Assembly (NCBI GenBank): GCA_929200685.1
Contig: CAKNAO010000001.1
Span: 1,552-26,199 of the forward strand
Source of the DNA: an uncultured bacterium
Lineage (GTDB): Bacteria > Bacillota_I > Bacilli_A > Mycoplasmatales > Metamycoplasmataceae
Direction of reading: 5' to 3'
Length of the DNA stretch: 24,648 nt
Part shown: positions 10,965-19,948 of the stretch, piece by piece
How positions within the stretch are numbered: the stretch's first letter is position 1
How the letters are laid out: each line of letters opens with the position of its first letter
Position numbers and translations under genes: made by a program
Notes under the pieces: generated by a model
What the model was told of the DNA's origin: nothing
The model's input: the letters and a program-made list of their open reading frames with translations, nothing else
Database searches by the model: none

Positions 10965-11696
10965 TTATTTATTTTTAATTATCTTTTCTAAATATTTTGA
11001 ACATTTAACATATGGATCACTTTCTAAAAAATGTTTTTTTGGATCTGAAGCATTGTTAATTTCTTCAATAATTCCATTTTTTTTCCTTTTTATAAATTCT
11101 TTATATGTATCTTTATCATATTGAATAAAATCTTTGTATGATTTTTTTTTATTATAAATTTCATTAAATACTTTATTAACTTTTGGTTTAAATTTATTTT
11201 TAACACTAATTTCTCCAATTGAAAGCCCAAGAATTGAATATGCATTTTTGGGAATATTTAATTTTTTATTAATTTCATCCCCATAACTTTGAATTCCTCC
11301 AACCATGCTTGTTCCATAACCCATTTCTATAGCAGCATTCATAGTATAAGCGCATGCAATTGTAGCATCAATAATTGCTTTTAAAGAATCAAAATAAATA
11401 GTTTTTTGATTTTTTTTAATATTATTATTTTCATTAATTTTTGTTAATCTATATCTATCAGCAACAAATAAAACAAAAGCAGCAGCATTTTTAATGTGTG
11501 ATTGATTTCAATTTTTTCTTGAAATTCAATCAAGAGTTTTTTGATTCCTTATGATTATTGCGCTAAAAAGTTGGTGGTTTTCTGAAGTTGGAGAATTATT
11601 AATTATTTTTGAAAGTAATTCAACATCTTTATCAATCATTTTTTTGCCAGTAAATTTTTTAATTGAACTTCTATTTAAATATTTTTCCATTTTCAT
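10965..11696 (-). CDS. Nitroreductase-family (NfsA/FRP-like) flavoprotein
   Basis: Likely FMN-dependent NAD(P)H oxidoreductase, 243 aa. The N-terminal RSSIKKFTGK matches the FMN-phosphate-binding start of the family. It is followed by NNSPTSENHQLFSAIII, comparable to the usual SPT-x-N-xQ element. The central AYTMNAAIEMGYGTSMVGGIQ and the downstream AYSILGLSIGEIS are also typical of the NfsA/FRP subgroup. TGA is read as Trp in two places (LDWIS and RKNWNQ). Two in-frame ATGs exist, at 11696 and 11690. I choose 11696 because a TATAAT ends exactly 6 nt before it, matching the leaderless pattern seen at other genes here, and neither start has a Shine-Dalgarno. The physiological substrate is unknown. 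Confidence 0.85.
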
Positions 11697-11702
11697 ATAA
11701 AA

Positions 11703-11708
11703 ATTATA
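11703..11708 (-). promoter_or_regulatory. -10 box placed for a leaderless nitroreductase mRNA
   Basis: TATAAT on the minus strand, 6 nt (TTTTAT) before the ATG at 11696. It lies just downstream of the tRNA terminator, so the gene appears to be its own transcription unit. Confidence 0.55.
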
Positions 11709-11718
11709 TATGAATTAA

Positions 11719-11746
11719 AAAAACACCCTTAATAGGTGGGTGTTTT
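11719..11746 (-). terminator. Intrinsic terminator after tRNA-Leu
   Basis: Inverted arms AAAACACCC (11720-11728) and GGGTGTTTT (11738-11746) form a 9-bp stem with a 9-nt loop. On the minus strand this is followed by a T-rich run. It lies 7 nt beyond the tRNA 3' end and is the clearest GC-containing terminator in the window. Confidence 0.85.
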
Positions 11747-11752
11747 CACATA

Positions 11753-11838
11753 TGGTGCCCAAGACTGGACTTGAACCAGCACGACCTAACGATCGGGGGA
11801 TTTTAAGTCCCCTGCGTCTACCATTCCGCCACTTGGGC
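11753..11838 (-). tRNA. tRNA-Leu (anticodon UAA)
   Basis: Class II tRNA of 86 nt on the minus strand with encoded CCA. The acceptor arms GCCCAAG and CTTGGGC pair fully, with discriminator A then CCA. The anticodon stem GGGGA/TCCCC encloses the loop CTTAAAA with anticodon TAA. The T arm carries GGTTCAAGTCC, and a long variable arm lies between them as expected for tRNA-Leu. UUA is the dominant Leu codon in this AT-rich genome, so this is probably the most heavily used Leu tRNA. It sits between metS and a terminator and has its own promoter. Confidence 0.97.
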
Positions 11839-11858
11839 ATAATAAAATATGCTAAATA

Positions 11859-11889
11859 ATTATACAAAAAAATTATTTCTTTCTTTCAA
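11859..11889 (-). promoter_or_regulatory. tRNA-Leu promoter
   Basis: TATAAT at 11859-11864 on the minus strand, with a TTGAAA at 11884-11889 (19-nt spacer) inside the 3' end of metS. The predicted start leaves a 5' leader of about 14 nt before the mature tRNA. Confidence 0.55.
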
Positions 11890-13417
11890 ATAATAAATTA
11901 ATTTTTAATGGAAACTTATTATCAAATTTATTAAAATCCAATATTTTATCAAATCCAATTTTTTTAAATCCAAATGAATTGATAATAACAAGATGAGATT
12001 TATTTTTAATAACAATTGAAAGCATTGTAAATAAAGCATAAATTCCATTTAATAAATTATTTAAAACTTCAGAAAGTCTTTTTTTATTATTAGTTAATTT
12101 TCAAGGCATTGTTAAATCAATATATTTATTAAGTTCTTTTCCAAGTTCGATAACATTTTGAAAACCATTAAAAATTTTATATTTGTCCATTTCTTTTATA
12201 AAATTATTTGTTTTTTTAATTATTATATTTAAAATATTTTCATCATTTTTATTAGAAGTTTTTTTATGTTTTATTGGTTTATTAAAATTTTGATGAATCA
12301 TACTTACAACTCTTGAAAATAAATTTCCATAAATATTTGCAAGTTCTGAATTATAAGTATTTTTAAGTAAATTTTCATCAAAAATACCATCTTCATTAGT
12401 TTTAATTTTAGAAACTAAAAAATATTTAATTGTTTCATTATCATAATTTTTTAAAAGTTTTAAGGGGTTAATAACATTTCCTTTAGATTTAGACATTTTA
12501 CCTTTTGGAGTAATAATTCAACCATGTGAAAGAATTGTTGTGGGTTGTTTTAAATTAATACTTTTTAAAATAATTGGTCAATAAATTCCATGAAATCTTG
12601 TTATTTCTTTTCCAATAACATGAACTATTTCATCTCCATTTTCTCAAAATTTTTTAAACTCTAAATCATTTTCAGAATTATAACCAAGAGCAGTTATATA
12701 ATTATTTAATGCATCAAGTCAAACATACAAAATATGTTTATTGTCTTCTTTTACTTTAATTCCTCAATCAAAAGTTGATCTTGTTACTGAGAGATCTTCA
12801 AGTCCTTTTTTAATAAAATTATTTAAAAGTTCATTAATTATTTTTTTAGGTTGAATAAATTTTGGATGTTCTTTTAAATATTTTTTTCATCATTTTTCAT
12901 AATTAGAAATTTTAAAAAAATAAGATTCTTCTTCAACTTCTTTAAGTTCATGTTTAGAAATTGGATGATAATATTTTCCATCTTTTTTTTTGGCTTGAAA
13001 AAGAGTTAAATATTCTTCATCAGAAACTGAATAAAGCCCTTTATATTTACCTTTGTAAATATTCCTGGAATTTAAAAGATAACTAAATTGTTTAGAAACT
13101 GCTTCTTTATGTTTTGGACTTGTAGTTCTTGAAAAATAATCATATTGAATATCCATTTTTTCTCATAAATCAATAAATTTTTTACTTGTTAAATCAACAT
13201 ATTTTTGAGGATTCATGGAATTTTCAATTGCTTTTTGTTGAATTTTTTGACCATGTTCATCTGAACCAGTTAAAAATCTAGTTTCAAATCCCATTAATTT
13301 TTTATAATTATTCAAAGTAGCAGCAATAGTAGTTGTAAAAACATGTCCAATATGTAAATTGCCAGAAGGATAATATATTGGAGTTGTAACATAAAATGTT
13401 TTCTTTTTCTTTATCAC
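11873..13417 (-). CDS. metS: Methionyl-tRNA synthetase
   Basis: Charges tRNA-Met with methionine; 514 aa, the short bacterial form. Class I signatures are present: the HIGH motif as GNLHIGHVFT near residues 19-28, and KMSKSKGN at about residues 306-313. The GLYSVSDEEYL segment lacks the Cys pairs of zinc-binding MetRS types. TFYVTTPIYYPSG at the N terminus is characteristic. The start is GTG at 13417, chosen because AGAGGAG lies about 7 nt upstream and the upstream methyltransferase stop overlaps as TAGTG. Several Trp codons are TGA. No C-terminal dimerisation (Trbp111-like) extension is evident at this length. Confidence 0.95.
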
Positions 13418-14190
13418 TATTTTTCTCCTCTAATATATTTTATTGGTTTATATAATTTTTTGGTACTTTTTTTATATTCATGATTTTTTTTGTCTTTATT
13501 ATGAAGATAAATATTTTTAAGAAAATTAGTGCCTCATCCAGTTTTAAATCTTGCTTCAACAAGAACTAAATTTGATTTTGAATCAACTCTTGGATAAACA
13601 AATTGAACTCTTTTAGGTTCAAAAGAATATTTACGCATAAATTCACAAATATCTATAAACCTTTCTGTTGGCATAACAATTGCAAGATAACCTTTTTGTT
13701 CAATTATTTTTGAACTACCTTTAATTAATTGTTCTAAATTAAGTTTTATTTCATGTGTTGCTATTAAAAGTTCATCATTTCCTTTTTTTTTAATTTTTGA
13801 ATCAATTTTATAAAATGGAGGATTACAAACTATTGTGTTGTACTTTTTTTGTTGATTTTGAGAATGATTTTTATAAAAATCATTAAAATTTGCATTAATT
13901 AAATTAATATTTTTTTCTTTTTTATTTAAATAAATATTTTTTTTAGCTAAATTAATTGCTTTTTTTTGAATTTCAATTGCATCAATTTTTAAATCTTTTT
14001 TTCTTTCAGAAATAAAAATTGAAAGAGCCCCATTATTAGTTCCAACTTCTAAAATATGTTTAGTATTAACATTGATTGTTAAAAAATTACCAAGTAATAT
14101 AGTATCAATTGAATAATTAAAAGCTTCTTTATCTTGATAAATATACAAATTAGAATCAAAACCTAGTGAATTTTTTACTATCTTAGACAT
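13417..14190 (-). CDS. trmN6: TrmN6-like tRNA1(Val) adenine-N6 methyltransferase
   Basis: SAM-dependent methyltransferase, 257 aa, of the family that modifies A37 of tRNA1(Val). SAM-binding motif I is HILEVGTNNGALSIFI (about residues 45-60). The acidic ribose-binding position is in IDAIEIQKKAI, and the N6-adenine catalytic motif is NPPF in NTIVCNPPFYKI. The C terminus is basic (HEYKKSTKKLYKPIKYIRGEK). I start at ATG 14190, which has AAGGAG close upstream; a longer frame would need TTG at 14214 inside the preceding gene. The TGA at 13534-13536 is Trp, so the gene continues to the TAG at 13417-13419, overlapping the metS GTG. The exact tRNA target is inferred. Confidence 0.85.
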
Positions 14191-14200
14191 TTTTCTCCTT

Positions 14201-15193
14201 TTAATATTTTTCAATTTTATATTTATTTAAAATTATATTTGATTCATCAGAAATAATACCTGGTTGAACTTCAGAAATATGACCTTTTTTAAGAATAGCC
14301 ATTATTAATTTGCCGATGTTAATTTTGATTTCAATAATATTTTCATCTTTTTTAATTAAATCTGCATAAAAATCTAACTCTTTTAAATTTTCTTTATTAT
14401 TTAAAGATAGTTGATCTGATAAAATAATACCATTAGCAAGTAAAGCAATAGAAGCAACTTTTAAAACTGAATTATTAACAAAATCTTTTAAAACAATTTG
14501 ATAAAAATTATTTTGTGAATATATTTCAATTGGAATAATAGAATGAAAATGACCTGAATATAGTTTTAATCCTGGATTTTGAAGTATATAACCATTAAGT
14601 TCATGGGCAAATTCTATTTCTCTTTCTTTTTTTGAAGAATTTGGATATTCATTTTCCATTGTTTGACTTGAAACATAAGAAGCAAATTCAGGAAAATTAC
14701 TTTTTAAATTATATTTTTTTGAAATTCTTTTTTCAATAGAATAAAAAAGTAAATAAAGATCTTGAACTTCTTTTTTTAAATATTTTTTAATATCAATATT
14801 TTTAGAAATTTTTACTTGAATAGTTAAATCATATTTTAAAACTGTTGAAGTAGGAGTTTCAGGTAAATCTCTTCAAATAAACATGCTTTTATTAAAAATT
14901 CCTTCATTATCATTTAATTTTAATTTATCAAATAAAGTTCTAAGTCAATTTGAATTAGTTAAAAGTAATTTAGCAACATTGTAATTATCTCCTAAATCAA
15001 ACGTTAGTGGTCTTGTTTTTTCTTCCATATTAATAGTTATTTCAGAATCTTCTTTTAAAAAAGTTGGTGAAAGTACGCTTAAAATAGAGTATTTATTATT
15101 AAAAAAATCTTTAATTTTTTTAATAATTAGTTCAGTTTCTTTAATTGTATCTTTAAGAGAAATTTTGGGTGTATAAGTTGTATTATATTTCAT
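14201..15193 (-). CDS. Divergent AsnA (aspartate-ammonia ligase)-like protein
   Basis: A 330-aa protein, the same length as E. coli AsnA as I remember it. It aligns by eye along its length: ISLKDTIKETELIIKKIKDFF and VLSPTFLKEDS at the start, NWLRTLFDKLKLNDNEGIF, then MFIWRDLPET (about 104-112). SSQTMENEYPNSSKKEREIEFAHEL (175-199) matches the AsnA [20 protein letters not shown] segment, and HFHS follows. However, the AsnA Arg in SSMGIRVD is replaced (VASIALLAN, 247-254), and the GGIGQSRL loop reads INIGKLIM (291-298), losing its Arg. Asparagine synthetase activity is therefore doubtful. It may be a noncatalytic paralogue or have a new role. It heads an operon with trmN6 and metS. No Shine-Dalgarno; a TATAAT lies 7 nt before the ATG. 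Confidence 0.65.
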
Positions 15194-15200
15194 AATAACA

Positions 15201-15206
15201 ATTATA
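15201..15206 (-). promoter_or_regulatory. -10 box placed for a leaderless asnA-like/trmN6/metS mRNA
   Basis: TATAAT on the minus strand, 7 nt (TGTTATT) before the ATG at 15193, with no Shine-Dalgarno. The two downstream genes in the same operon do have Shine-Dalgarno sites. Confidence 0.5.
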
Positions 15207-15227
15207 AAATAAAAATAGTTTTAATAA

Positions 15228-15875
15228 TTAACTAAATCAAGGTTGGAAAACAATCATTCCAACAATTATATGAATAATTATTAATATAAATAAATTAACT
15301 TTTTTTCTATATAAAATAAATGATTCTAGTATTACAAAAATTGTATAAAAAATTAAAGCATAAAATCTTCATCCTGAAAAAAATATTGATTTAGAAGATT
15401 TTTGTAATGATAAATAACTAGAAGCATTATTAAAGCTTACAAAAGGTAAAATTGTTGAAATAAATAATTGAATTGATAATGTTAAAAGTATTCCAATAAT
15501 TACTGGTCTTAAATATTTAATGATATTTTTCAAATATTTTGATTGTTCTGTTTTTGCAATCATTTTATAAGCTCAAAAAATCATTAAAATTGAAGGAATA
15601 GCAAAAACTAAATAAGTCAATAAAAGTGATAATCAACCTCATCATTGTCCATTTGAAATTAAATAACCTGTAAAAGCAGCAAATTTAGTACCTATAACTC
15701 CAGGAGTTGAATTTGCTATTGTGAATATATTTTCAATCAAATCTTGATTAATATTTGCACCATTTTTATCAAGTAATTCTCATAGTGATTTAAATAATGG
15801 CATAAATACTTGACCACTACCAAACACTATTATTCCTAGAAGAAAAACACCAAATATTGAAATTAATAAAATCAT
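15228..15875 (-). CDS. Chromate-transporter (CHR) family protein, second half
   Basis: Integral membrane protein of 215 aa with one CHR domain. FGSGQVFMP at about residues 18-26 and NSTPGVIGTKFAAFTGY (55-71) are the CHR-domain counterparts of FGGGxxxxP and PGPxx. Several hydrophobic segments follow (WWGWLSLLLTYLVFAIPSILMIFW, IIGILLTLSIQLFISTILPFV, and FILIIIHIIVGMIVF near the end). Its ATG overlaps the stop of the preceding CHR gene as TAATG, so the two are probably translationally coupled and form a heterodimer, as known for short-chain CHR pairs. Whether mycoplasma versions move chromate, sulfate or something else is unknown. TGA codons encode Trp. Confidence 0.82.
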
Positions 15876-16435
15876 TATTTAATATTTCTTTCTTTAAAAT
15901 ATCCATAAATAAGTGTGATAATGATAATAAATATCATAAAAATTGCTGGAATATTTCAAGGAGTTGGAATAAATAAAGAAAAAGCAATACTAAATATTAT
16001 CAAACTAATCATTAATGGAATTCCAATTTCTTTTTTTGAAAGTTTTATAAATCTTATTGAAAAAGATAAAAGCAATCCAATGATTACTGGCATCACTGAA
16101 ACATTAATAACATATAAATAATTTGAAGGTATGTATTTTTGAGTAAATATTAATATTGTTAAGGCAAATAAAACATGTGGTAATATTCCTAATAATGCAA
16201 TAATTGCTCCTTTTCATTTCCCAAGCATTTTCATTGAAATATATGAAAGTGATTCTACTACTGAAGGACCAGGAATCATATTAGTTGCAATAATTAATTT
16301 ATCAAATTCTTTTTCTGTTAATCATTTATTTTTAACAACTGCTTCTTGACGCATAAAAGGAAATAAAGCATTTCCACCACCAAAAGCCATAAATGTTGAT
16401 TTTAAAATAAAATATAAAACTTTTAAACTAATCAT
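15875..16435 (-). CDS. Chromate-transporter (CHR) family protein, first half
   Basis: Integral membrane protein of 186 aa. It shows the CHR-domain signatures FMAFGGGNALFPFM (residues 15-28) and NMIPGPSVVESLSYISMKMLGKWKGA (52-77), followed by four or so hydrophobic segments to the C terminus (for instance IIALLGILPHVLFALTILIF). It ends with a charged YGYFKERNIK. Its start (ATG 16435) lies within the last codons of the upstream gene (13-nt overlap), and its stop overlaps the next CHR gene. It is co-transcribed in a three-gene unit. In larger bacteria the two CHR domains are often fused in one ~400-aa protein; here they are separate genes by design, not by a frameshift. Confidence 0.84.
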
Positions 16436-17064
16436 TTTTTATTAATCTTTCTATATAAATTTTTTATTGTATTATTTAATGTTATTTGATCATGAATTCT
16501 AATTACAAAATTTTCATTTTTAAAAGAAAAACAAAAACCATATTTTTCATGTTTAACATTATATATTTTATTTCAATTAAAATATTTTATTTTTTGTTTT
16601 GTGATAAACATAATTCTAAAATTTGTAATATTTAAATTACCATCATCAAGTTTTATCAATAATTCTTTATTTAAAAAAAGTTTTGCATTTGTAAATTTTG
16701 CTCCAACTTTTTCTTTTGCAAAAAGTTTTTCATTAACTTCTAAAATTTTAATATGTCTATCAATCGAAAATATTCTCTCTTCAATTAAAAAAAGATTATG
16801 TTTTTCAATTTGATTTAACTGAATTCTTGATTTAAAAATTATTCATTTTAATTTTTTAAATGTAATTTCATTTTCTTTTTGATTTAAAAATCATTTATTA
16901 ATTAAATTATGAATATAAGATTCTTTTCAAAGTTTATCTTCATCTTTAAAAATTTTTTTAAATTTAAAAAATGAAATACTTTCTAAATTATATTGATTAA
17001 TAATATTTTTATATTTTTTATCCATTATTTTAGTAACAATAATATTAAGTGGTCTTTTGAACAT
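16423..17064 (-). CDS. Uncharacterised protein with possible PH-like C-terminal half
   Basis: 213 aa, no membrane segment and no family I recognise with confidence. The N-terminal half is Lys-rich and helical (KRPLNIIVTKIMDKKYKNI; FFKFKKIFKDEDKLWKESY). The C-terminal half (about residues 108-205) alternates short hydrophobic strands: KLFLNKELLIKLDDGNLNITNFRIMFITKQKIKYFNWNKI, then GFCFSFKNENFVIRI, then a final helix. This strand-strand-helix pattern, with ITNFRIMFI resembling the ITNxRIxF stretch of bacterial PH-like domains, suggests a small PH-like fold. That is inference only. Trp is coded by TGA several times, which hides the frame under the standard code. It heads the chromate-transporter operon and overlaps it by 13 nt. 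Confidence 0.75.
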
Positions 17065-17070
17065 AAAAAG

Positions 17071-17076
17071 ATTATA
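17071..17076 (-). promoter_or_regulatory. -10 box placed for a leaderless mRNA of the CHR operon
   Basis: TATAAT on the minus strand, 6 nt (CTTTTT) before the ATG at 17064. No Shine-Dalgarno precedes that start. Confidence 0.5.
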
Positions 17077-17080
17077 AATA

Positions 17081-17099
17081 AAAAACATAAATGGTTTTT
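17081..17099 (-). terminator. Possible weak terminator after eno
   Basis: Arms AAAAAC (17081-17086) and GTTTTT (17094-17099) flank a 7-nt loop just past the eno stop, with a T-rich stretch after it on the minus strand. The stem has a single G:C pair, so in this AT-rich background it may be chance. Confidence 0.25.
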
Positions 17100-17112
17100 A
17101 ATGAATTGAAAT

Positions 17113-18531
17113 TTATTTATTATTTATTTTAAATAAAGGTTCTTTAGCATTTGAAACATTATTTTTTAAATTATGAAAAGTTTCTACTCCATCAAATTTA
17201 GCAGCAGTTCCAAGTTCTTCTTCAATTAATAATAATCTATTATATTTTGCTGCTCTATCTGTTCTAGATAATGAACCTGTTTTAATTTGACCAGTATTTA
17301 AAGCAACAGATAAATCTGCAATTGTAGTATCTTCTGTTTCACCTGAACGATGTGAAACAACTGCAGTATAACCTGCTTTATGTGCAAGTTCAATAGTATC
17401 AATTGTTTCTGAAAGAGAACCAATTTGATTTAATTTTATTAAAATTGAATTAATAGCATTAATTTTAATTCCATAAGCTAATATATTTTTATTTGTAACA
17501 GTTAGATCATCACCCATAATTTGAATTTTAGAACCAAGAGATTTATTCATTAATTCAAATCCTTTTCAATCTATTTCAGCCATACCATCTTCAATTGAAA
17601 TAATTGGATACTTAGAAACAAGAAACTCAAAGTATCTTAAAAATTCTTCAGTAGTAAAATCTAATTTTATATTTTTCATTTCTATTGAATCAAAACCAGA
17701 TTTTTTATTTTTAATTGCTTCTTTTAATTTTTTAAAAGTATATTTTTTTGTATTTTTATCATACAATTCAGAAGTAGCAGGATCCATTGCTATTGCTATT
17801 GCATTTTCACCAGAAATAGCAGGTTTGTAACCAGATTTTTTAATAGCTTTAACTAAAAAATCTAAAGCTTCTTCATGTGATTTAAGATTTGGAGCAAAAC
17901 CACCTTCATCACCAACTTGTGTTTCATGACCAGCATTGTGCAATAATTTAGCAAGTGTATGAAACACTTTATTTGCCATTTTTAAAGATTCTTTAAAAGT
18001 TCTTGCTCCTATCGGCATAATCATAAACTCTTGAAAATCAAGAGTATTAGAAGCATGTTCACCACCATTAATAACATTTAACATCGGAACTGGAAGGGTT
18101 CTTGCATTTATTCCTCCTATATATTTATATAAAGGTAGTTCTAATTCATTAGCTGCTGCTTTTGCGACTGCGAGTGAAACTGCAAGAATTGCATTTGCTC
18201 CTAAATTCTTTTTGTTAGTTGAACCGTCTAATTTAATCATGGCATTATCAATTAATCTTTGTTTAGTTACATCAAAACCTTTAATAATTGGTGCAATTTT
18301 TTTATTAATGTTATTAATTGCGGTCATCACACCTTTAGCACCATATCATTCATTTTCATATTTAGTATTTTTATCTCTAAGTTCATAAGCTTCTAAAATA
18401 CCAGTTGATGCTCCTGAAGGTGCAATTGCTGAACCAAATCCTCCATATTCAGTATAAACTTCAACTTGAACTGTTGGATTACCACGTGAATCTAACACTT
18501 CTCTTCCATGAATTTTAATAATTTTTGACAT
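17113..18531 (-). CDS. eno: Enolase
   Basis: Converts 2-phosphoglycerate to phosphoenolpyruvate; 472 aa, somewhat longer than the usual ~430. The N terminus is IIKIHGREVLDSRGNPTVQVEV, with SGASTG as the mobile loop. NVINGGEHASNTLDFQEFMIMP contains the conserved HA and Gln/Glu. VGDEGGFAPN holds the catalytic Glu, and ISIEDGMAE binds Mg2+. MGDDLTVTN follows, then SHRSGETEDTTIADL with the catalytic His/Ser-Arg pair, and RLLLIEEELG near the end. Three apparent open frames join through TGA (Trp) codons. The start at 18531 has AAGGAG. A TATAAT at 18590-18595 could give a leader of about 50 nt. The extra length lies mostly between residues ~190 and ~250, in a Lys-rich surface segment. Confidence 0.97.
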
Positions 18532-18589
18532 TTTTCTCCTTATTTTAAAATAAAAATTATTTTATTTTTTAAAAAATATATACTTAAAA

Positions 18590-18595
18590 ATTATA
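18590..18595 (-). promoter_or_regulatory. Candidate -10 box for eno
   Basis: TATAAT on the minus strand in the 77-nt gap upstream of eno. It predicts a start near 18583. There is no recognisable -35, and read-through from the upstream membrane gene cannot be excluded. Confidence 0.3.
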
Positions 18596-18608
18596 TAAAA
18601 ATTATTTT

Positions 18609-19340
18609 TTATTTTTTTATAATCTTAGTTTTTTTAGTTAAAAAATATATTGTTAAAAAGGAAATTCCAATATATAAACCACCTATAACAATTGGAAATA
18701 TAATGCTTACTCAAAGTGGTTGAGTTTTAAATCTTAAAAAAGGATAAATTGCATCTTTATGATTTCCACCATAAATAAAATAAATAATTGTTGCAAAAAT
18801 CAATCATGCAAAAGGATAAATAGAAACCAAAATAAGGTCTTTTTTAAGATTTAAATTTAATTTTAGTTTTTCCTTTTTAATTTCATAAATATATACTATC
18901 ATATAAATCAATGGAACAAATGTATGGAGAAAAAGTGTTGTTGTAAAAGTTAAAATTGTATATGAATTTCCTTTTGTAATTTTATCTGGAAATAAATATA
19001 ATCAAAAAACTAACATTGTAATTTTTAATGAAACAAATGTTAGTGTTTTAATTCTATTAGTATGAACACAATCTCTTCTTAAAAAACCAAGAACATTTAT
19101 TAATGAAATAATAAAAGCTAAAAAATTTGATTGAAATGTAAAATAAAAATATATATAAACACTATCTTGAGAAAAAGGTCGAGGATAATTAACACTTGGT
19201 TCTAAAAGACTTGGACTAAATTGAACTATATGAAATAATAATAATCCTATAAATGAAACTATTAACAATAATATTCAAATTTTAAAACTTTTATATTTTT
19301 TTAAATTTTTAGAAAAATTTTCTTTAACATGATTAAACAT
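18609..19340 (-). CDS. Multi-pass membrane protein (Pr6Pr/DUF1600-like), function unknown
   Basis: 243 aa with about six hydrophobic segments: IWILLLIVSFIGLLLFHIV (about 22-40), the region after YIYFYFTFQSNFLAFIISLINVLGF, TFVSLKITMLVFWLYLF, LFLHTFVPLIYMIVYIY, ILVSIYPFAWLIFATIIYFIYGG and VSIIFPIVIGGLYIGISFLTIYF. The FTFQSN motif, the mid-protein LFLHTFVP and YPFLRF resemble the FAR-17a/Pr6Pr type of six-helix proteins and the mycoplasma DUF1600 group. This is a resemblance by eye, not a confirmed match. The tail is basic (KKTKIIKK). The start at 19340 has no Shine-Dalgarno, but a TATAAT lies 6 nt upstream. Trp is encoded by TGA and TGG. Confidence 0.72.
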
Positions 19341-19346
19341 AAATTA

Positions 19347-19352
19347 ATTATA
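19347..19352 (-). promoter_or_regulatory. -10 box placed for a leaderless membrane-protein mRNA
   Basis: TATAAT on the minus strand, 6 nt (TAATTT) before the ATG at 19340. It separates this gene from the rplT operon upstream. Confidence 0.55.
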
Positions 19353-19386
19353 TATAAAAAAAAAATAATAATCATTTTATCAAAAT

Positions 19387-19749
19387 CTAAATTTTATTTT
19401 TAATTCCCTTTTTAACTAATTCAACTATCATTTCAAATTCTTTTGGTTGATGTATTGCTAATTCAGATAACATTTTTCTATTAATTTGAATGTTTGAAAT
19501 TTTCAAACCATTCATAAATTTAGAATAAGATAAACCCATTGGTCTAACAGCAGCATTAATACGTGCTATTCATAATTTTCTAAAATTTCTTTTAACTTGT
19601 TTTCTATCTCTAAATGCATATGTTCATGATTTAATTACTTGTTGTTTTGCAACTTTAAAACCAATATGTTTATGACCAAAATATCCTTTAGCTAATTTAA
19701 GTCATTTTTTACGTCTTTTTCTTGTTACATTCCCAATTTTAACTCTCAT
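19387..19749 (-). CDS. rplT: 50S ribosomal protein L20
   Basis: Early-assembly 23S rRNA-binding protein, 120 aa (family about 117-120). It begins MRVKIGNVTRKRRKKWLKLAKGYFG. The middle AFRDRKQVKRNFRKLWIARINAA and GLSYSKFMNGL are unmistakable L20 segments. The start at 19749 carries AAGGAG overlapping the rpmI stop. In Firmicutes L20 represses its own infC-rpmI-rplT operon through the leader RNA, and the structured leader upstream of infC here fits that scheme. Two TGA-encoded Trp codons (KKWLK, SWTYAF) are conserved Trp positions. Confidence 0.98.
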
Positions 19750-19759
19750 CAATAGCTCC

Positions 19760-19948
19760 TTAAATTAAACCTTTAAGTCTTTTAAAATCAGAAGGATGCA
19801 TTAAACTTGATTTTCTTGATTGACGTTTTTGTTTAGTTGTTTTATTTTGAGCAAGATGTGATCTATATGCACAACTTCTTTTTACTTTACCAGAAGAAGA
19901 AACTTTTATTCTTTTAGTTAAAGATGATTTAGATTTCATTTTTGACAT
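19760..19948 (-). CDS. rpmI: 50S ribosomal protein L35
   Basis: Small basic ribosomal protein, 62 aa (family 60-66). KMKSKSSLTKRIKVSSSGKVKRS at the start and SHLAQNKTTKQKRQSRKSS are the typical L35 pattern. The start at 19948 has AAGGAG, and the gene overlaps the end of infC by 20 nt. Middle gene of infC-rpmI-rplT. Confidence 0.97.
   Translation of the reverse strand: MSKMKSKSSLTKRIKVSSSGKVKRSCAYRSHLAQNKTTKQKRQSRKSSLMHPSDFKRLKGLI

Noticed and set aside
14191..14214. Extended start for the methyltransferase at TTG 14214.
   Set aside because: ATG at 14190 has an AAGGAG at good spacing, whereas the TTG would overlap the end of the preceding gene without a suitable site.
17101..18531. Enolase appearing as three fragments, suggesting a pseudogene.
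   Set aside because: All three are in the same frame and joined by TGA codons only; all catalytic motifs are present in order.
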